Positions 11,805 through 24,328 are shown, counted from the first letter of the stretch. The stretch: DNA of 64,000 nt from Triticum aestivum (GCF_018294505.1 NC_057800.1:475513037-475577036), one strand, 5' to 3'. Numbers and translations are program-made. Notes: generated by a model from the sequence alone, not told the origin.

Positions 11805-13615
11805 GAGTTCCTGCGCGAGAATTGGGACATATTCGCCTGGCATCCCTCAGACATGCCAGGAATCCCACGCAGGCTGGCCGAGCATAGCCTTAGTATCCTA
11901 AAGGGATTCAAGCCGGTCAAGCAAGCTCTTCGGCGTTTCTCCGAACCTAAGAGACAGGCCATGGGAGAAGAACTAGCCAAGTTGTTGGAGGCCGGATTCA
12001 TCAGAGAAATAAAACATCCGGACTGGCTAGAAAACCTGGTGATGGTACCAAAGAAGGACAAATCCTGGCGCCTTTGTGCCGATTTCAAAGACCTCAATAA
12101 AGCTTGCCCAAAGGATCTCGTCCCCCTCCCACGCATCGATCAAATCATTGATGCTACCGCAGGACACGAGTCATTGTGTTTCCTTGACGCATACTCCGGT
12201 TACCACCAAATCAAGATGGTGGAGTCCGACCAAGCCGCAACGACATTCATCACACCATACGGTCCCTTCTGTTTCAACACAATGCCTTTTGGGCTCAAAA
12301 ACGTTGGCGCAACATATCAGCGCATGATTCAGACATGTCTGGAGAAACAAATCAGCAAAACAGTAGAGGCATACGTAGACGATGTGGTCGTCAAAACCAA
12401 ACACGTCGACTCTTTGATAGACGACTTGAGGCTCACATTCGACAACCTCCGAACATATGACATCAAGCTCAATCCGGAAAAATGCGTTTTCGGCGTACCA
12501 GCCGAAAAGCTCCTGGGATTCATTGTCTCCAATAGAGGTATTGAAGCTAATCCGGCCAAAATCCGAGCTTTGTCACAGTTGGCTACCCCAACAGACCTCA
12601 AACAAATCCAGAAGTTAACTGGATGTGTGGCGGCTCTAAGCCGCTTTATCTCCCGCTTAGGAGAAAAGGCTTTACCCCTTTATAGCCTCCTTCGGCGCAC
12701 CGAACACTTCAAGTGGACGGACGCGGCCACAGCCGGATTGGAAGAAATAAAGGCCATTTTGGCAACCAACCCAATCCTGGTCGCGCCAAACATCGGTGAA
12801 CCAATGCTGTTGTACATTGCGGCAACTCATCAAGTTGTAAGCGCGGTGCTCGTTGTTGAACGGGAAGCGGACAGACACAAATTCCCTCTTCAAAAGCCGG
12901 TATACTATGTATCCACTGTCCTCACTCCATGCAAATCACGGTACCCGCATTACCAAAAGATAGCATATGCGGTATTCATGGCATCGCGGAAACTGCGACA
13001 CTACTTTCAAGAGTGTTTGATTACAGTAGCCTCGGAAGTGCCACTTAATGATATTATAAACAACCGCCGGATTGCCAAATGGGCCATTGAGCTCCTCCCA
13101 TTCGACATAACATACAAACCTCGATGAGCCATTAAATCGCAAGTATTGGTCGACTTCGTCGCCGAATGGACGGAGGCCGAACTCCCTAAAGAGTACGGCG
13201 CATACTCCAATTGGATCATGCACTTCGACGGCTCTAAAATGCTGGCCGGTCTAGGGGTTCGTGTCGTCCTGACGTCCCCAACCAGAGATACCGTTCAGTA
13301 CGTGCTGCAAATATTGTATACATACTTCAACAATGCAGCCGAATACGAAGCTCTGTTCCATGGTCTTCGGATGGCAGTCTCCATGGGCATTCAACACCTG
13401 GAGGTGGGTGGGGATTCAAACCTCGCAATATCCCAAATAAACGGAGACTTTGACGCCAAGGATCCGAAAATGGTGGCCTATCGAAACGCCGTCCTAAAAA
13501 TGTCAACTCGGTTCGAGGGGCTCGAATTTCACCATGTGGCTCGGGAAAACAATCAGGCGGCGAATATCCTCGCCCGCATCGGTGCAAAACGCAATGCGGT
13601 CCCCCCAACATATTT
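11805..13615 (+). pseudogene. RT-RH: Reverse transcriptase-RNase H of Fatima-like element 1
   Basis: Continues the gag-protease frame after TGA 11802-11804. The RT has, in order, the LVMVPKKDKSWRLCADF block, the first catalytic aspartate in FLDAYSGYHQIK (about 12180-12215), MPFGLKNVGATYQRM, and YVDD at 12372-12383, so the polymerase triad is present. A TGA at 13125-13127 separates the RNase H: its first aspartate is in HFDGS (GAC 13227-13229), followed by EYEALFHGLRMA and GDSNLAISQ. The last acidic position is lost: QAANILAR here, where copy 2 has EADNLAR (D to N). A frameshift near 13,610 leads into the integrase frame. Copies RNA into DNA in the particle; dead in this copy because of the stops. 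Confidence 0.88.
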
Positions 13616-15010
13616 TTGGAAAGGCTGTTCAAGCCATTCATAGTATGGGAAGGGGACACGGGTAACAACAGTTCGGACCCGGCCAAAACACCCGATACCG
13701 AACTCTCTGACACAATCGGAGGCTCCGCCACCGAAATAACACCTTCAGCCCACGAAATAATGGCCATTATTGCCCCGTGGACAGAACCATTCCTGGCCTA
13801 CCTAACTAGACAAGAACTTCCGAAAGACCAAAGTGAGGCGTGCTGCATAGTGTGGCGATCCAAGGCCTACAGGGTCCATGAGGGAGAATTATACAAAAAA
13901 AGCACTACCGGAGTCCTTCAAAGGTGCATCTCCGAAGAGGAAGGGCGGAATCTTTTGGTAGAAATTCACGCCGGACTTGGCGGTCATCATGTTGCAGCCC
14001 GGGCTCTTGTAAGCAAGGCCTTCCGTACAAGATTCTATTGGCCAACGGCCCGGGCAGATGCACATGACTTGGTCCAACGTTGCGCCGGTTGCCAGCTCTT
14101 TGCAAATCAAAGCCACATGCCACCCACCGCCCTCCAAACAATCCCCATTACATGGCCCTTTGCGGTCTGGGGGCTTGACATGGTTGGACCCCTTGAAGGG
14201 GGAACCCACAAGAAAAAATACTTATTGGTCATGGTGGATAAATTCACCAAATGGATAGAGGCCAAACCGGTTAAAATAGTTGAATCCGGACCGGTGATAG
14301 ATTTCATATCCGGGGTTGTACACCGTTATGGCGTCCCCCACAGCATCTTCACTGATAATGGCACGAACTTCACGGCCGGTGAGGTAAAACTCTGGTGCAG
14401 CAAAACGGGCATCAAGCTCGATTATGCCTCAGTCTATCACCCACAAACCAACGGTCAAGTCGAGTGAGCAAATGGTCTTCTAATGAGCGGCGTCAAACCC
14501 AGATTAGTGCATTCCTTAACGGAGTCTAACACACACTGGGTAGAGGAGCTCGACTCCGTACTCTGGGGGCTGCGGACCACGCCGAATCGTAGTACCGGAT
14601 ATACACCCTTCTTTATGGTGTACGGTGCAGAGGCAGTCTTGCCCTGTGACATAATTCATGATTCACCTAGAGTGCGCATGTACGAAGAAAGAGAAGCTGA
14701 GCTCGATCGGCAGGACAGTCTAGACACCTTGTAGGAGGAGCGCGACGTAGCCAAAGCCCGCTCTGCATTTTATCAGCAACAGGCTCGCAGATACCAAAGC
14801 AGAGAAGTACGGGCCAAAACTTACAACATTGGCGAACTAGTTCTATGTCCGCCGGATAAGAAAAAGAACAAGCTCGAGCCCAAATGGGAAGGTCCCTTCA
14901 TTACTGACCAAGTTCTGACCGGTGGAGCGTACCGACTGCGGGATGCATCGACTAGTCGACTCGAGCCGAACCCATGGAACGCGGCCAGGCTCCGAAGATT
15001 CTACGCCTAG
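13616..15010 (+). pseudogene. IN: Integrase of Fatima-like element 1
   Basis: Frame +2, shifted from the RT frame. Zinc-binding histidines lie in HAGLGGHHVAAR (about 13966-14000) and the cysteines in CAGC (about 14080-14095). The DDE core is complete: aspartates in GLDMVG (about 14170-14190) and TDNGTNF (about 14350-14375), glutamate in NGQVE (about 14450-14464). A TGA follows at once (14465-14467) and a TAG at 14732-14734. The C-terminal GPF module is seen in EPKWEGPFITDQVL (about 14878-14920), and the natural stop is TAG 15008-15010. It would insert the element's cDNA into chromosomes. No chromodomain is recognisable. Confidence 0.88.
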
Positions 15011-15842
15011 CACCGGACTCTATGTTAGTCCCCTCCCTTTGTCCATTTTTCGCATATACATCATCTGTCTTGTTTTCCTTTCTTTCTTTCTTTTCTTATT
15101 CCTCTAGGCCTTCAAGGGTCACCTTGTGCCTCGCTTGCACATTACAGATGCGCTAGCCGCACTCTTCATACCTAGGGGCTTCTTTCACAGAAGCTTAAAT
15201 TATTTATCCGGGCTTCATGCCCAACACATGTGTTATACTTCCGCATGTACCTTTTTTCACCATTATATGCATCGATATGACTTAAGTTTTGGCCAAGCTG
15301 GGTTGCCTGGCTCTTGTATTTATGCCCTATGTTCCCGTTAATTCGGCTAGGGCATAAGGGGAGCACCTCTGCGATTGTTACTGCCGGGTCAGCCGGATGT
15401 GTACCTCAGACTGGGTGAAGCCGAAAGCTAGCGTTCTTAAGTGAATATTTGGTCGGTGAACAAAAGATGATTTTTATTTTTCATATCTGCCCCCAGATGT
15501 TTTTCCTGCGTTTCCTATCACAGTCCGGACATGCACTTTAGGGCATGCTTACCCAGGGAAAGGAACCCTTAACGAAACTATTCTCCCTGGAAGATGTTTC
15601 TTACTACCCATGTAATATAAAATAACTAGTTGGGCACTTGTCTGATAAAGCACTAATGACCCCGATGCCTGGTCTCCACGCATACCCCAGTTCTTATATA
15701 ACTCAGCGGGTATTCGGATACACTCCGGACTATTGGGCCCGGAGGCTGAAGCGAAAAGGTCTGCAACGACAAATGATCTACAATCCGGCTAGAAGGCATT
15801 ATACATGTCACTTTAATTACATAGTCAAGTAGACTGACTAAA
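15011..15842. other. Spacer between integrase and antisense gene
   Basis: About 830 bases with no credible ORF on either strand. It holds a pyrimidine-rich tract at 15065-15105 and is where the sense and antisense transcripts would converge. Confidence 0.6.
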
Positions 15843-18595
15843 TTATTCTTCTATACCATCCAACAGGCGGTCTAGCTTACAATCCTGTTGGGAATACTTT
15901 GCGGCTAATTCGACTTGCCCATAAACTAAGCTAACGGGGATCTCTTTTCCGTCGGGCCCCACAGGTCCGACCTCGGCCATGTGATTTGGGTTTGCTTTGG
16001 TATACCGCGTCTTCACCATGGCCCAGGCTTCTCTGGCACCCTGTCGGCAGGCTGATATCTTCCATAATCAGAAGCGCCGCTGTGCTCCTTTGAGCTTCTC
16101 CGCAAGCTCCGCAACGCCCTCTGGCAGGGAGACGGACGGCCACAAGGCCTGGGCAACACCCTGCATCACCTGCCGAACTTGTTCTTGCAAATGTGACAGC
16201 TCGGACAGAAGATCACCCGCAGACCCGGGCATTTCCTCTGCGGGACGACCCGTTAGCATATCTACAGACATAACGCTGTTAGTCGGCTTCTTCTTCGAAT
16301 ACCTTTAAAAGGATTCGTTCAAGCACTTACTGAAAATGCCGCACCGAAGCCTCTTATTCTCCTTCTCGGAGTCTGCAAGCTGGCCCCGAATGTCTTTTAG
16401 TTCCACGTTCAGCTTTATATTGGCGTCTTGGAGATTGTTTTTCTCCCGCCTAACCTCAGCTAGCACGCGTTTGCCAGCCTCTAGCTGCCGCATAACATGT
16501 TGGTCCCCCAGATTTTCTCCGGATTCATTTGCAAAATCTATTGTTAGATCTGCAGCCATGCTGCACACTATATGGTAACCATCATTCTTTAAAATGTTAC
16601 CAGTGGGAGGTTTTTTCTATTCCTGCAATGCGGCAACAGCGGCCCGCAGTTGGGTCTTGCATTCCTCCAGCTCCTGGGACAGCCTAGTATTCTTCTCTAT
16701 AAGAACCTGCACAATAAAGATGATCCTTAAATAAGTTATGCTAACTGTTTCAAGTCTCAGGGGCTACTAATACATATTAATCGTCAGATTCACTCACCCG
16801 TACATCATTTACATACTGATCCGTGGCTCTGGCTAGACCATCTTGAGCGGCACAGAGGTACACCTCTCTAGAATTGAAGGCATCAAACGCCTCTGGTGAG
16901 AAACAAGCGTCACGGAGTACGGCCCGGCGGCACCTATGATTCATGGCGCTTTCCACTTCTGAGTTTGTAGCGGATAACCTATCTGTATCCTCTATAGGGG
17001 GATTATCCGGCGCCTGCCCCATATCGGCTTCTGCCTCCATGTCCGGTCCTGGCGCCTGACTGGTGGAAGCGTGGTCGGCAACATCGCCGGACATATTCCA
17101 GCAAGCATTTTTCTGTTAAAGACACACGAGCGTCATTACATTTCGAGGAAGACGACAACCACGGAGCGGGGTTTGTTATACCTTTGCGCCGGCGTCTCCG
17201 TCCTGACCGCCTTCCTTTTTGGCCTACCCGGCCTCGGTGCCTCCTGTTGGCGCGTTGCTGCGGGTTCGGCAGGGCGTCCCGAATGCCTTCCCTGTAAAAA
17301 ATGCCATGTGAATATGGTGGGTGAAGTGTCTAAAAGGGGATCCTACTTTTTTGAGTTGGGACTTTTTGGTTTTTCTTAAGTGCGATGCAGGGAGCAGTCC
17401 GGGATAGTCGGTCGTAATGGCCACCATGGCATCGTCGCAGCTTAACTGATACTACTGCCGGTCTATTAGCTCCATGGAGATAATCGTATCTTCTTCAAGT
17501 CCGGAGTCGAGGGCCCGGTCAGGGTCCTCCGGTTGTGGAGAAGAGCTGCTGACCTCCTTTATGGCCTTTCGCAGTTCCTGCCGCAAATTGGCAAGGTGAA
17601 TACTTACAATGAAAAATGCGGGAAAATGGAAGTAAGGGGATATAGCTTACCCAGCTTGGAGGATTATACAGCGAGAATCCATCCCGTGGCTTGATGCGGG
17701 TGAACTCCTCCTCCTCTCCCTTAAACAATTCAGACAGAATTTTGGCTAATGCGGCAGCATCGCCCGGACCCTTACGCCCATAGCGGGTGGCGTCATCCGC
17801 CCCGTTGAAACACCACAATGGGTGCCCACGGTATTGAAGTGGTTGCACGCCCCGCATTATGCAAATCGACATAACTTTGGTTATTGTCAATCCTGACTGA
17901 GCTAGTACCTTAATCTGGTTCATCAGATAGAGGACTTCTCTGTTGTCTTCCACCTAGGGGCTCCGTGGGCACCAACTTCGGTGCTTCTTCAGAGGAGCAT
18001 TGTTGAACTCAGGAAGACCCCGCCGAACAGGGTCTGGAAGGGGAACGTCCTCCATATAAAAACATTCTGAAGGCCAGTCTTCGGACGGCTTCTTCGGGAT
18101 GCTGGACAGGTATCCGGTATTGGCGATGCGCCATACATAGGCTCCGCCCACTTGATAAAGTGATTCCCTCTATGTGCGAGGGACGAGGCAAAATAGCCTT
18201 TTCCACAGCGCGAAGTGAGCCTCGCAGCCCAGGAACAACTCGCAGAGAGCAACGTAGCCGGTGATATGTAGAATGGAGGTAGGTGTGAAATTGTGTAATT
18301 GGAGGCCGTAGAACTCCAGGAGCCCACGGAGGAACGGATGAATGGGAAATCCGAGTCCCCTTAGTAAGTAAGGAACAAGGCAGACCCGTTCCCCCATGGA
18401 GGGACAGGGAAAGTTCTCCGCTTGCTCCCCGCCATTGTAGGTGGCAAGCCCGGCTCGAACGGGCACTATATACGCCGGAGGGAGAAATCCCTTGGTCTGC
18501 AGTTCGACCAATCGACTGTGTGGGACTGAACACCTCTCCCAATCACCAAGCTTAGGGCTACGGGGGCGGGAGGAGGAGCTGCGGAGGTCAGCCAT
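15843..18595 (-). pseudogene. Antisense six-exon gene in a gypsy 3' region (gypsy-type transposon domain)
   Basis: A minus-strand gene lying opposite to gag-pol. From ATG 18595 (MADLRSSSSRPRSPK) one frame runs 315 codons to 17651, with TAG at 18170-18172 and 17954-17956. It includes FPIHPFLRGLLEFYGLQLHN, typical of the 'putative gypsy type transposon' domain (Transposase_28). GT-AG boundaries then fit exons 17577-17347, 17291-17182, 17112-16798, 16706-16331 and 16261-15843, with introns of 73, 55, 69, 91 and 69 bases; donors include GTAAGC, GTGAGT and GTAAGT. Exon 3 encodes a basic AT-hook-like RPGRPKRK; exons 5-6 look coiled-coil. The exon 3 to 4 junction is off by one base in phase, exons 2, 5 and 6 each hold a stop. 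About 800 codons in all. Function unknown; decayed here. Confidence 0.72.
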
Positions 18596-18688
18596 GCTGG
18601 AATGGATCTTTTCGAAGCGCGCTATGGATTCTCGCTGAGGGGAGGATGGTGTAGATTAGATCTAAGAATCCCTATCCCTTTAATAGAC

Positions 18689-18700
18689 AATTTATTTATC
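18689..18700 (-). promoter_or_regulatory. Candidate TATA box of the antisense gene
   Basis: The minus strand reads GATAAATAAATT about 95 bases upstream of ATG 18595, inside the 320-base interval between the gene and the 3' LTR, which holds no other feature except the PPT. Weak consensus. Confidence 0.3.
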
Positions 18701-18902
18701 TAGCTAGGGGGGCAAATGTAAAAATGCCCCGGCGCCTCGTATTCGTTTGACGCATGAGAGATAGCCCTTATTGGGCATAGAAGCCAAGATGATCAACATT
18801 TATGCTGCCGGATACTACTTACAAACACTTGGAAATTGGAGAAGAACCCGCCTTGCAATGCCGAAAACAATACTGCGTGCCAGACTCATCGTCATTGAAG
18901 CC

Positions 18903-18917
18903 AGGTTCGGGGGCTAC
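18903..18917 (+). other. Polypurine tract of Fatima-like element 1
   Basis: AGGTTCGGGGGCTAC immediately precedes the 3' LTR start TGAGGGAG. The core GGGGGCTAC is shared with the PPT at 61926-61940. Confidence 0.75.
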
Positions 18918-19387
18918 TGAGGGAGTCCTGGATTAGGGGGTATCCGGACAGCCGGACTATATCCAATGGCCGGACTGTTGGACTATGAAGATACAAGATT
19001 GAAGACTTAGTGGTGTCCGGATGGGACTCTACTTGGTGTGGAAGGCAAGCTAGGCAATACGGATATGTATATCTCCTCCTTTGTAACCGACCTTGTGTAA
19101 TCCTAGCCCCTCCGGTGTCTATATAAACCGGAGGGTTTTAGTCCGTAGGATAACATACAATCATACCATAGGCTAGCTTCTAGGGTTTAGCCTCTCTGAT
19201 CTCGTGGTAGATCTACTCTTGTACTACCCATATCATCAATATTAATCAAGCAAGACGTAGGGTTTTACCTCCATCAAGAGGGCCCAAACCTGGGTAAAAC
19301 ATCATGTCCCCTGCCTCATGTTACCATCTACCTTAGACACATAGTTCGGGACCCCCTACCCGAGATCCGCCGGTTTTGACACCGACA
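18918..19387 (+). repeat. 3' LTR of Fatima-like element 1
   Basis: Starts TGAGGGAGTCCTGG, ends ACACCGACA; 470 bases; TATA box CTATATAAAC at 19119-19128. Followed by the target-site copy GCCCC at 19388-19392. Confidence 0.93.
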
Positions 19388-20907
19388 GCCCCCCTGTCCT
19401 TGGCCTAGGGCTGGCCTTAGTGGGCATGTTATGGTCGCGGGCACCCGAACGGTGTGTGCCCAAGGGGGAAGACCCGAGCAGCGCCACGGGCCGCAGCGAG
19501 CGAAGGGCGAGGCAGCGGTGAGCAACGGGTTATGGGGGATGGCGGTGGCCGCGGCTGGCCGTGCCAGGAGCGGGAGGCAGCGATGCAGGCGGGCGCGACC
19601 AACAGCTGGCGAGCGTGTTGAGCTGGTCGAGCAGGAGGGGCGGTAGGCCAGAGCGGGGAGGGCTGCTGGAGGCCGTGGCGAGGCCAACGGTGAGCAACGG
19701 CGAGGGGTTTGGGTGTGGTGGCGCGGCGATGACGCGAGCAGGGCAACAACAGTAGCGGGCGTGAGTGGGGCCAGTGGGCCTAGCGCGGCCAGCGAGCAAG
19801 GCGCAGGCGAGCCGCAGCAGCACGGCACTAGACATACACCGGGGCACAGCGGCGCTGTGCAACGCGGGGAGGGTACGACCAGTACGTATGCGGGTGACTG
19901 CTACGGCAGGGGCGAGCGACAGTGGCGGCCAAGCAACAGCGCAGCGGGCGGCGCGGGTGCGACATAGCAGCAGCAAGCCACGAGGCACGGTGAGGGGCTT
20001 GAGTCGGCGCGGGAAGGGGCGTGTCGGGGTCGCAGTGAGCACGGTGGGGACGCACCACGGCGTGGCGAGCGCGCGGGATGGTGCGGGCGCCAGACGTGGG
20101 ATGGGAAGAGAGAGGGAGGTGCAGTGCTCATAGCGGGGCCGTAGGGAAATGGCTGCGGGCTCGGGGAGGAGTCGGGGAGGTCCGGCAAGGCGACACCAGC
20201 GACGGGGACGGGGAGCGCCAGCGATGGTGGGGCGGTCTGGGGAGTGGCAGTGGTCGGCGACTGGACTAGTGCGACGTTGACGACGATGGGGCGACGAGGT
20301 CGGCCTGATCTGATCTGGATCGGGGGGAAGAGGGAGAGGCGAGTGGGAGAAATGGTGGTGTCGGGGGTTAGGGTTTGGGTGCCATGGGGTTAAGGGAGGC
20401 GGGGTGGGCCAGCCTGGGACGATGGGATGGCCGGCTGGGCCGTTTGGCCCAGTTGGCCAGGGGGTCTCTCTCTCCTTTGATTATTTTTCTTTATTTCTTT
20501 TCTGTTTTTTAGTTGTTGCTTATTCTAGTGTTAACAATATCCCAAAGTGGCACCTAAATAGATGTTACCAATTATGCCACTGCCACATTAATTTGCTACC
20601 AAAACTAAAATAGTTTTGTAATTATTTATTATTTAAAAGTATTTAAATATAGTTTTCGCTACTGTTTTATTCATCTTATAGTTTTTAAACATTTTATAAA
20701 AGTGTGTTTTCTCCAGCATAATTACCTATGCATTATTTGGCACAATCCGAACATTTTAGTCTTATGGTTTGAAAACTTTTATTGTTTGCCATTAATTCAA
20801 TTTTGAATTTGAACGAGATTGAATTAACACGAGATTAGCAACAGCAACCGAGGTGAAATGGCATCATTAGTAGAGGTTCATTGTAGCATAATTATCCGGG
20901 CATTACA
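19388..20907 (-). mobile_element. Large minus-strand LTR, inner half with its TG terminus
   Basis: Continuation of 7308-9383 after the Fatima-like insertion. On the minus strand the LTR begins TGTAATGCCCGGAT at 20907. It has an AT-rich first ~440 bases, then a GC-rich block (about 19400-20460) that produces many overlapping short ORFs on both strands without a recognisable domain. The same AT-rich then GC-rich order is seen from 33687 and, on the minus strand, from 24299. I treat the ORFs as composition artefacts. Confidence 0.65.
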
Positions 20908-22267
20908 CGCTTCATCTTTTTCAACTCCCACGCAATACATGAGCATGAGCCATGGACATAACACTATGGATGGAATAGAATGCGGTGATAGAGATCCATA
21001 AGGAGAAGTAAAAATTGAAGATAGTCTCACATCAACGCAGCTAATCAACGGACTATGGAGATGCCCATCAATTGATGTCAATGTGAGGAGTTGGGATTGC
21101 CATGCAACAGATGCACTAAGAGCTATAAGTGTATGAAACCTCAACATGAAAACTAAGTGGGTGTGCCCAACCTGCTTGCTCGTGAAGACCTCGGTCATTT
21201 GAGGAAGCCCGTCATTGGAATATACAAGTCAAGTTCTATAATGAAAAATTCTCACTAGTATATGAAAATGACAACATAGGAGACTCTCTATATGAAAAAC
21301 ATGGTGCTACTTTAAAGCACAAGTGTGGGAAAAGCATAGTAACATTGCCCCTTCTCTCTTTTTCTCTCATTTTTAGGGCTCTTTTGGCCTCTCTTTTTCT
21401 TTCCTCACTGGGACAATGCTCTAATAATGATAATCATCACACTTTTATTTACTTACAACTCAATACTACAACTCGATATCTAGAACAATATGACTCTATA
21501 TGAGTGCCTCTGGTAGTGTACCAGGATATGCAATGACGCTAGCGTAACATGTATGATAATGATGAACGGTGGCTGAGCCACAAATACTATGTCAGCTATA
21601 TGATCATGCAAGGCAATATGACAATGAAGATGTATGTCATAATAACAGAATGGTGGAAGTTACATGGCAATATATCTCGGGATGGCTATGGAAATACCAT
21701 GATAGGTAGGTATGGTGGATGTTTTGAGGAAGATATAACAAGGCTTATGTGTGATAGAGCGTATCTTACCACAGGGTTTGGATGCAGCGACAAAGTTTGC
21801 ACCAATTCTCGAGGTGAGAAAGGGCAATGCACGGTACCAAAGAGGCTACAAATTGTGGAAATGTGAGAGTGCGTATAATCCATGGACTCAACATTAGTCA
21901 TAAAGAACTCACATACTTATTGTAAAAATTTACTAGCCCTTGAAGCAAAGTACTACTACGCATGCTCCTAGGGGGGATACATTGGTAGCAAAAGATCATT
22001 GCTCGTCCTGGACCACCACTCCTAAGGAAGACAGTCAATAATAAAGCATGCTCCAATCTCATAGCATAACTAGAGACTATACGTGCAAAGTACTACTATG
22101 GAGAAAGCCTATTAGCCCTCCAAGCAAAGTTCTACTATGCATCCCCCTAGGGGTATAGATTGGTAGGAAAATACCATCGCTCGTCCCCAACCACCACTCA
22201 TAAGGAAGACACTCAATAATAAATCATGCTCCAACTTCATAGCATAACCTGAGACTATACATGCATG
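20908..22267 (-). mobile_element. Internal fragment of a third Sabrina/WHAM-like element
   Basis: Collinear with 1860-3060 and 26520-27720 (shared blocks such as CACGCAATACATGAGC and GTGCGTATAATCCATGGACTC). Non-coding part only; LTRs and genes absent. It is cut on the left by the LTR ending at 20907 and on the right by unrelated GC-rich sequence at about 22268. Confidence 0.8.
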
Positions 22268-22268
22268 C
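21931..22268. repeat. Imperfect tandem duplication, period about 179 bases
   Basis: The block with CTAGCCCTTGAAGCAAAG (from 21933) recurs as TTAGCCCTCCAAGCAAAG (from 22112), each followed by a copy of the 'cctagggg...attggtag...aggaagac...catgctcc' stretch. The related elements at 2930 and 27580 carry a single copy. Confidence 0.75.
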
Positions 22269-24299
22269 TTTGGACATCGAGGAGAACCAAGGCGACGACC
22301 ACCACGGGAGAACGGAGGCGGAACCGAGCACACTCTGGCGAGGATTCTCGGCGACTTAGGCCACCATTGGGAGGGTCTGGCTACCGTCAGCTTTAGGAGG
22401 ACTCCGTGCTTCCGTCTAGACATCAAACGCAGGTTGGAGAGGGCTAGGGCAGCCGCGGCTGGAGGCAATAGAGAGCACGACCGACAGTGGCCGTTCTATG
22501 GAGGCATGGCCACAGGGCCTCCGGTGACAAACAGAGAGGTGTGGCGGGCTAGATGGAGTGTGGTCCTTCTGGTGGAGAGATCAGGGAGTGGAGGGAAGGC
22601 TCGGGGCGGGTGGAATGAAGAGGAGGCTGAGGCAGCCAAGGCAGATAGAGGGCGAGGTGGAGCAACTCCGGTGGTCGGGGAAGGTAGGGCGGGAGCTGAG
22701 AGGTGCGGAGGAGGTCGAGGGGCTACTTATAGCCGCGGGGAAGCTTCAGGAGGGCTCAAGAGGCCTCGGCCAACATGACAAAAATGGAGGAGAGGAGGTA
22801 GCGGCATGGGCGAGCTCGACGACGACGAAACCACATCGATGCAGGGCCGGGCATAGGCGCAGAATGATGAAGGAGCTCACGAGCTAGCTCCAGGACATGG
22901 AGGGACGCCGAGAGGATGAGTAAGGAGGCGGCTATAGGGCATGCGGTTGGCAGAGCATGAGATTTGCCTCGTCTACCCCGTGGTCATGGTGTGAACTGGC
23001 GCACGCAGTTGCACCCGGGTTGGCCGACCATGTCAACACGATGAGTCATACCAAGGAGAAGGCCAAGAAGGAAAACAACTGGCATAGTAGAGCTTGTGAT
23101 GACCACAACTAGTGGATTTGCAGTGAAACAGTAAAGTGTTTTGTGTTGTGGTGAGGAAGATACAAGAGGGGATAGACTCGTGGCTTTGGCATGGTCTGAT
23201 CACACACTAAGATGACCACCTCAGCAAATTTGTAGCTCATAAGGATGAAGATAAATGACATTTGCTATAGAATGTGCCCCACTGGCCAGAAAGACAAAGC
23301 ATGAAGTAGCACTCACATGGACAATTGGATTAAGCCGAGATTGGGAGGAGATGAGTTATATAATCATATGAAGCTACTGTAAAAGTTTCATACCACATGG
23401 AAATACCAAAATGGTACTTGCTTCAAAATGTAGCTCTTTGGACAGAATCTTAGGGAAATTGCGGAGGTCAAATGGCTAGATAAAATGATCCCAACTTTTG
23501 TGGAGAGGGTTTATATGAGTAGGAGCATGTCCTGGTAATTTTTCAGCAATAGTGAAGCAATATAAAATATAGTTGCTTCACAACCTGAAAATCTGACCAG
23601 AAACCAAGAATTGATGGTGTGCTCACATAGAGTGATTACATGAGCTAAAATTTGGAGGAGAGTCATGATTTTTGTATATGAAGGATCTTGGAAAACTTCA
23701 ACTCATTTGGATATGCCTAGCTTGCACCTCCTTCACAAGGCCTCAGTTTGAACAGAAACTTTGAAAAATTGCTCAGGAATATTCACTAGGCAAATTGAGT
23801 TGAATTTTGACATGAGATAATGACATGGGTAGGAAAGAGTGTCAAAAAAGTTTGTGGTAAAACAAGCAAAGATAAATAGCACTTCCTTCACACAGTACCA
23901 TTTAGGGCAGAATACGAAAAGGAATATTTGTGAATTATTTTTGAACATGTCAAGGAATGATTTTGACATATCTTTGAAAGATATGTCCCAAAGGATTTAT
24001 GAGAATTTTGTGCGAGTCAAAAGCATGACAGAAAGGTAGGTTGCTTCACAACCTAGGGCAAAAGGATTATTCCATTAATAGAAAAAGGAATATTCCCAAA
24101 TAAAAAAGAATATTGGGATATGACTTGGATGAAAATGACATCAGCTTGGGATGGTTTTGAGAATGGCAAGCCACTTTAGAACCTAGGAAGATATGATCTT
24201 CCCAAGTTTTAGGATCACAGAGCCACGGAAAAGCAAATCAAAACAATAATCTCAAGAATATCAAAAGAAAAGGAAAAGAGCAAAATCCAGGGTGTCACA
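22268..24299 (-). mobile_element. Partial minus-strand LTR
   Basis: On the minus strand an LTR-like start TGTGACACCCTGG lies at 24299 and is followed by an AT-rich part (24299 to about 23000) and a GC-rich block (about 22990-22270). No gene is supported. It abuts the LINE fragment at 24300, so it entered or replaced LINE sequence. The left end lacks a convincing terminus or target-site copy, so I regard it as truncated. Confidence 0.5.
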
Positions 24300-24328
24300 A
24301 CTCGGTACAAAACAGAGTGGGTCGGCTC
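24300..24328 (-). mobile_element. LINE endonuclease fragment, distal piece
   Basis: Twenty-nine bases that, read on the minus strand, continue the LINE endonuclease frame of 39843-40269 once the Angela-type solo LTR is removed. The last five bases (GGCTC) match the right flank GGGTC except at one position, as expected for an old target-site duplication. Confidence 0.6.

Larger units (their letters stand above)
9384..19387 (+). mobile_element. Complete Fatima-like Ty3/gypsy retrotransposon with an antisense gene
   Basis: A 10,004-base element flanked by the perfect 5-base duplication GCCCC (9379-9383 and 19388-19392). It has LTRs of 472 and 470 bases, a PBS-like site after the 5' LTR and a PPT (TTCGGGGGCTAC) before the 3' LTR. 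Order: gag, protease, RT, RNase H, integrase, spacer, antisense gene. The domain order places it in Ty3/gypsy. The polyprotein is disabled by six stops and one frameshift, yet every catalytic block is recognisable. LTRs differ at roughly a dozen sites in the first 200 bases, more than the LTR pair at 24528/30758, so it looks older. The Fatima name is from memory of the LTR. Confidence 0.92.

Noticed and set aside
19328..20269. Several 60-170-codon ORFs on both strands in GC-rich DNA
   Set aside because: All six frames are long at once, rich in Pro, Arg, Ala and Ser, with no domain; they lie inside an LTR.
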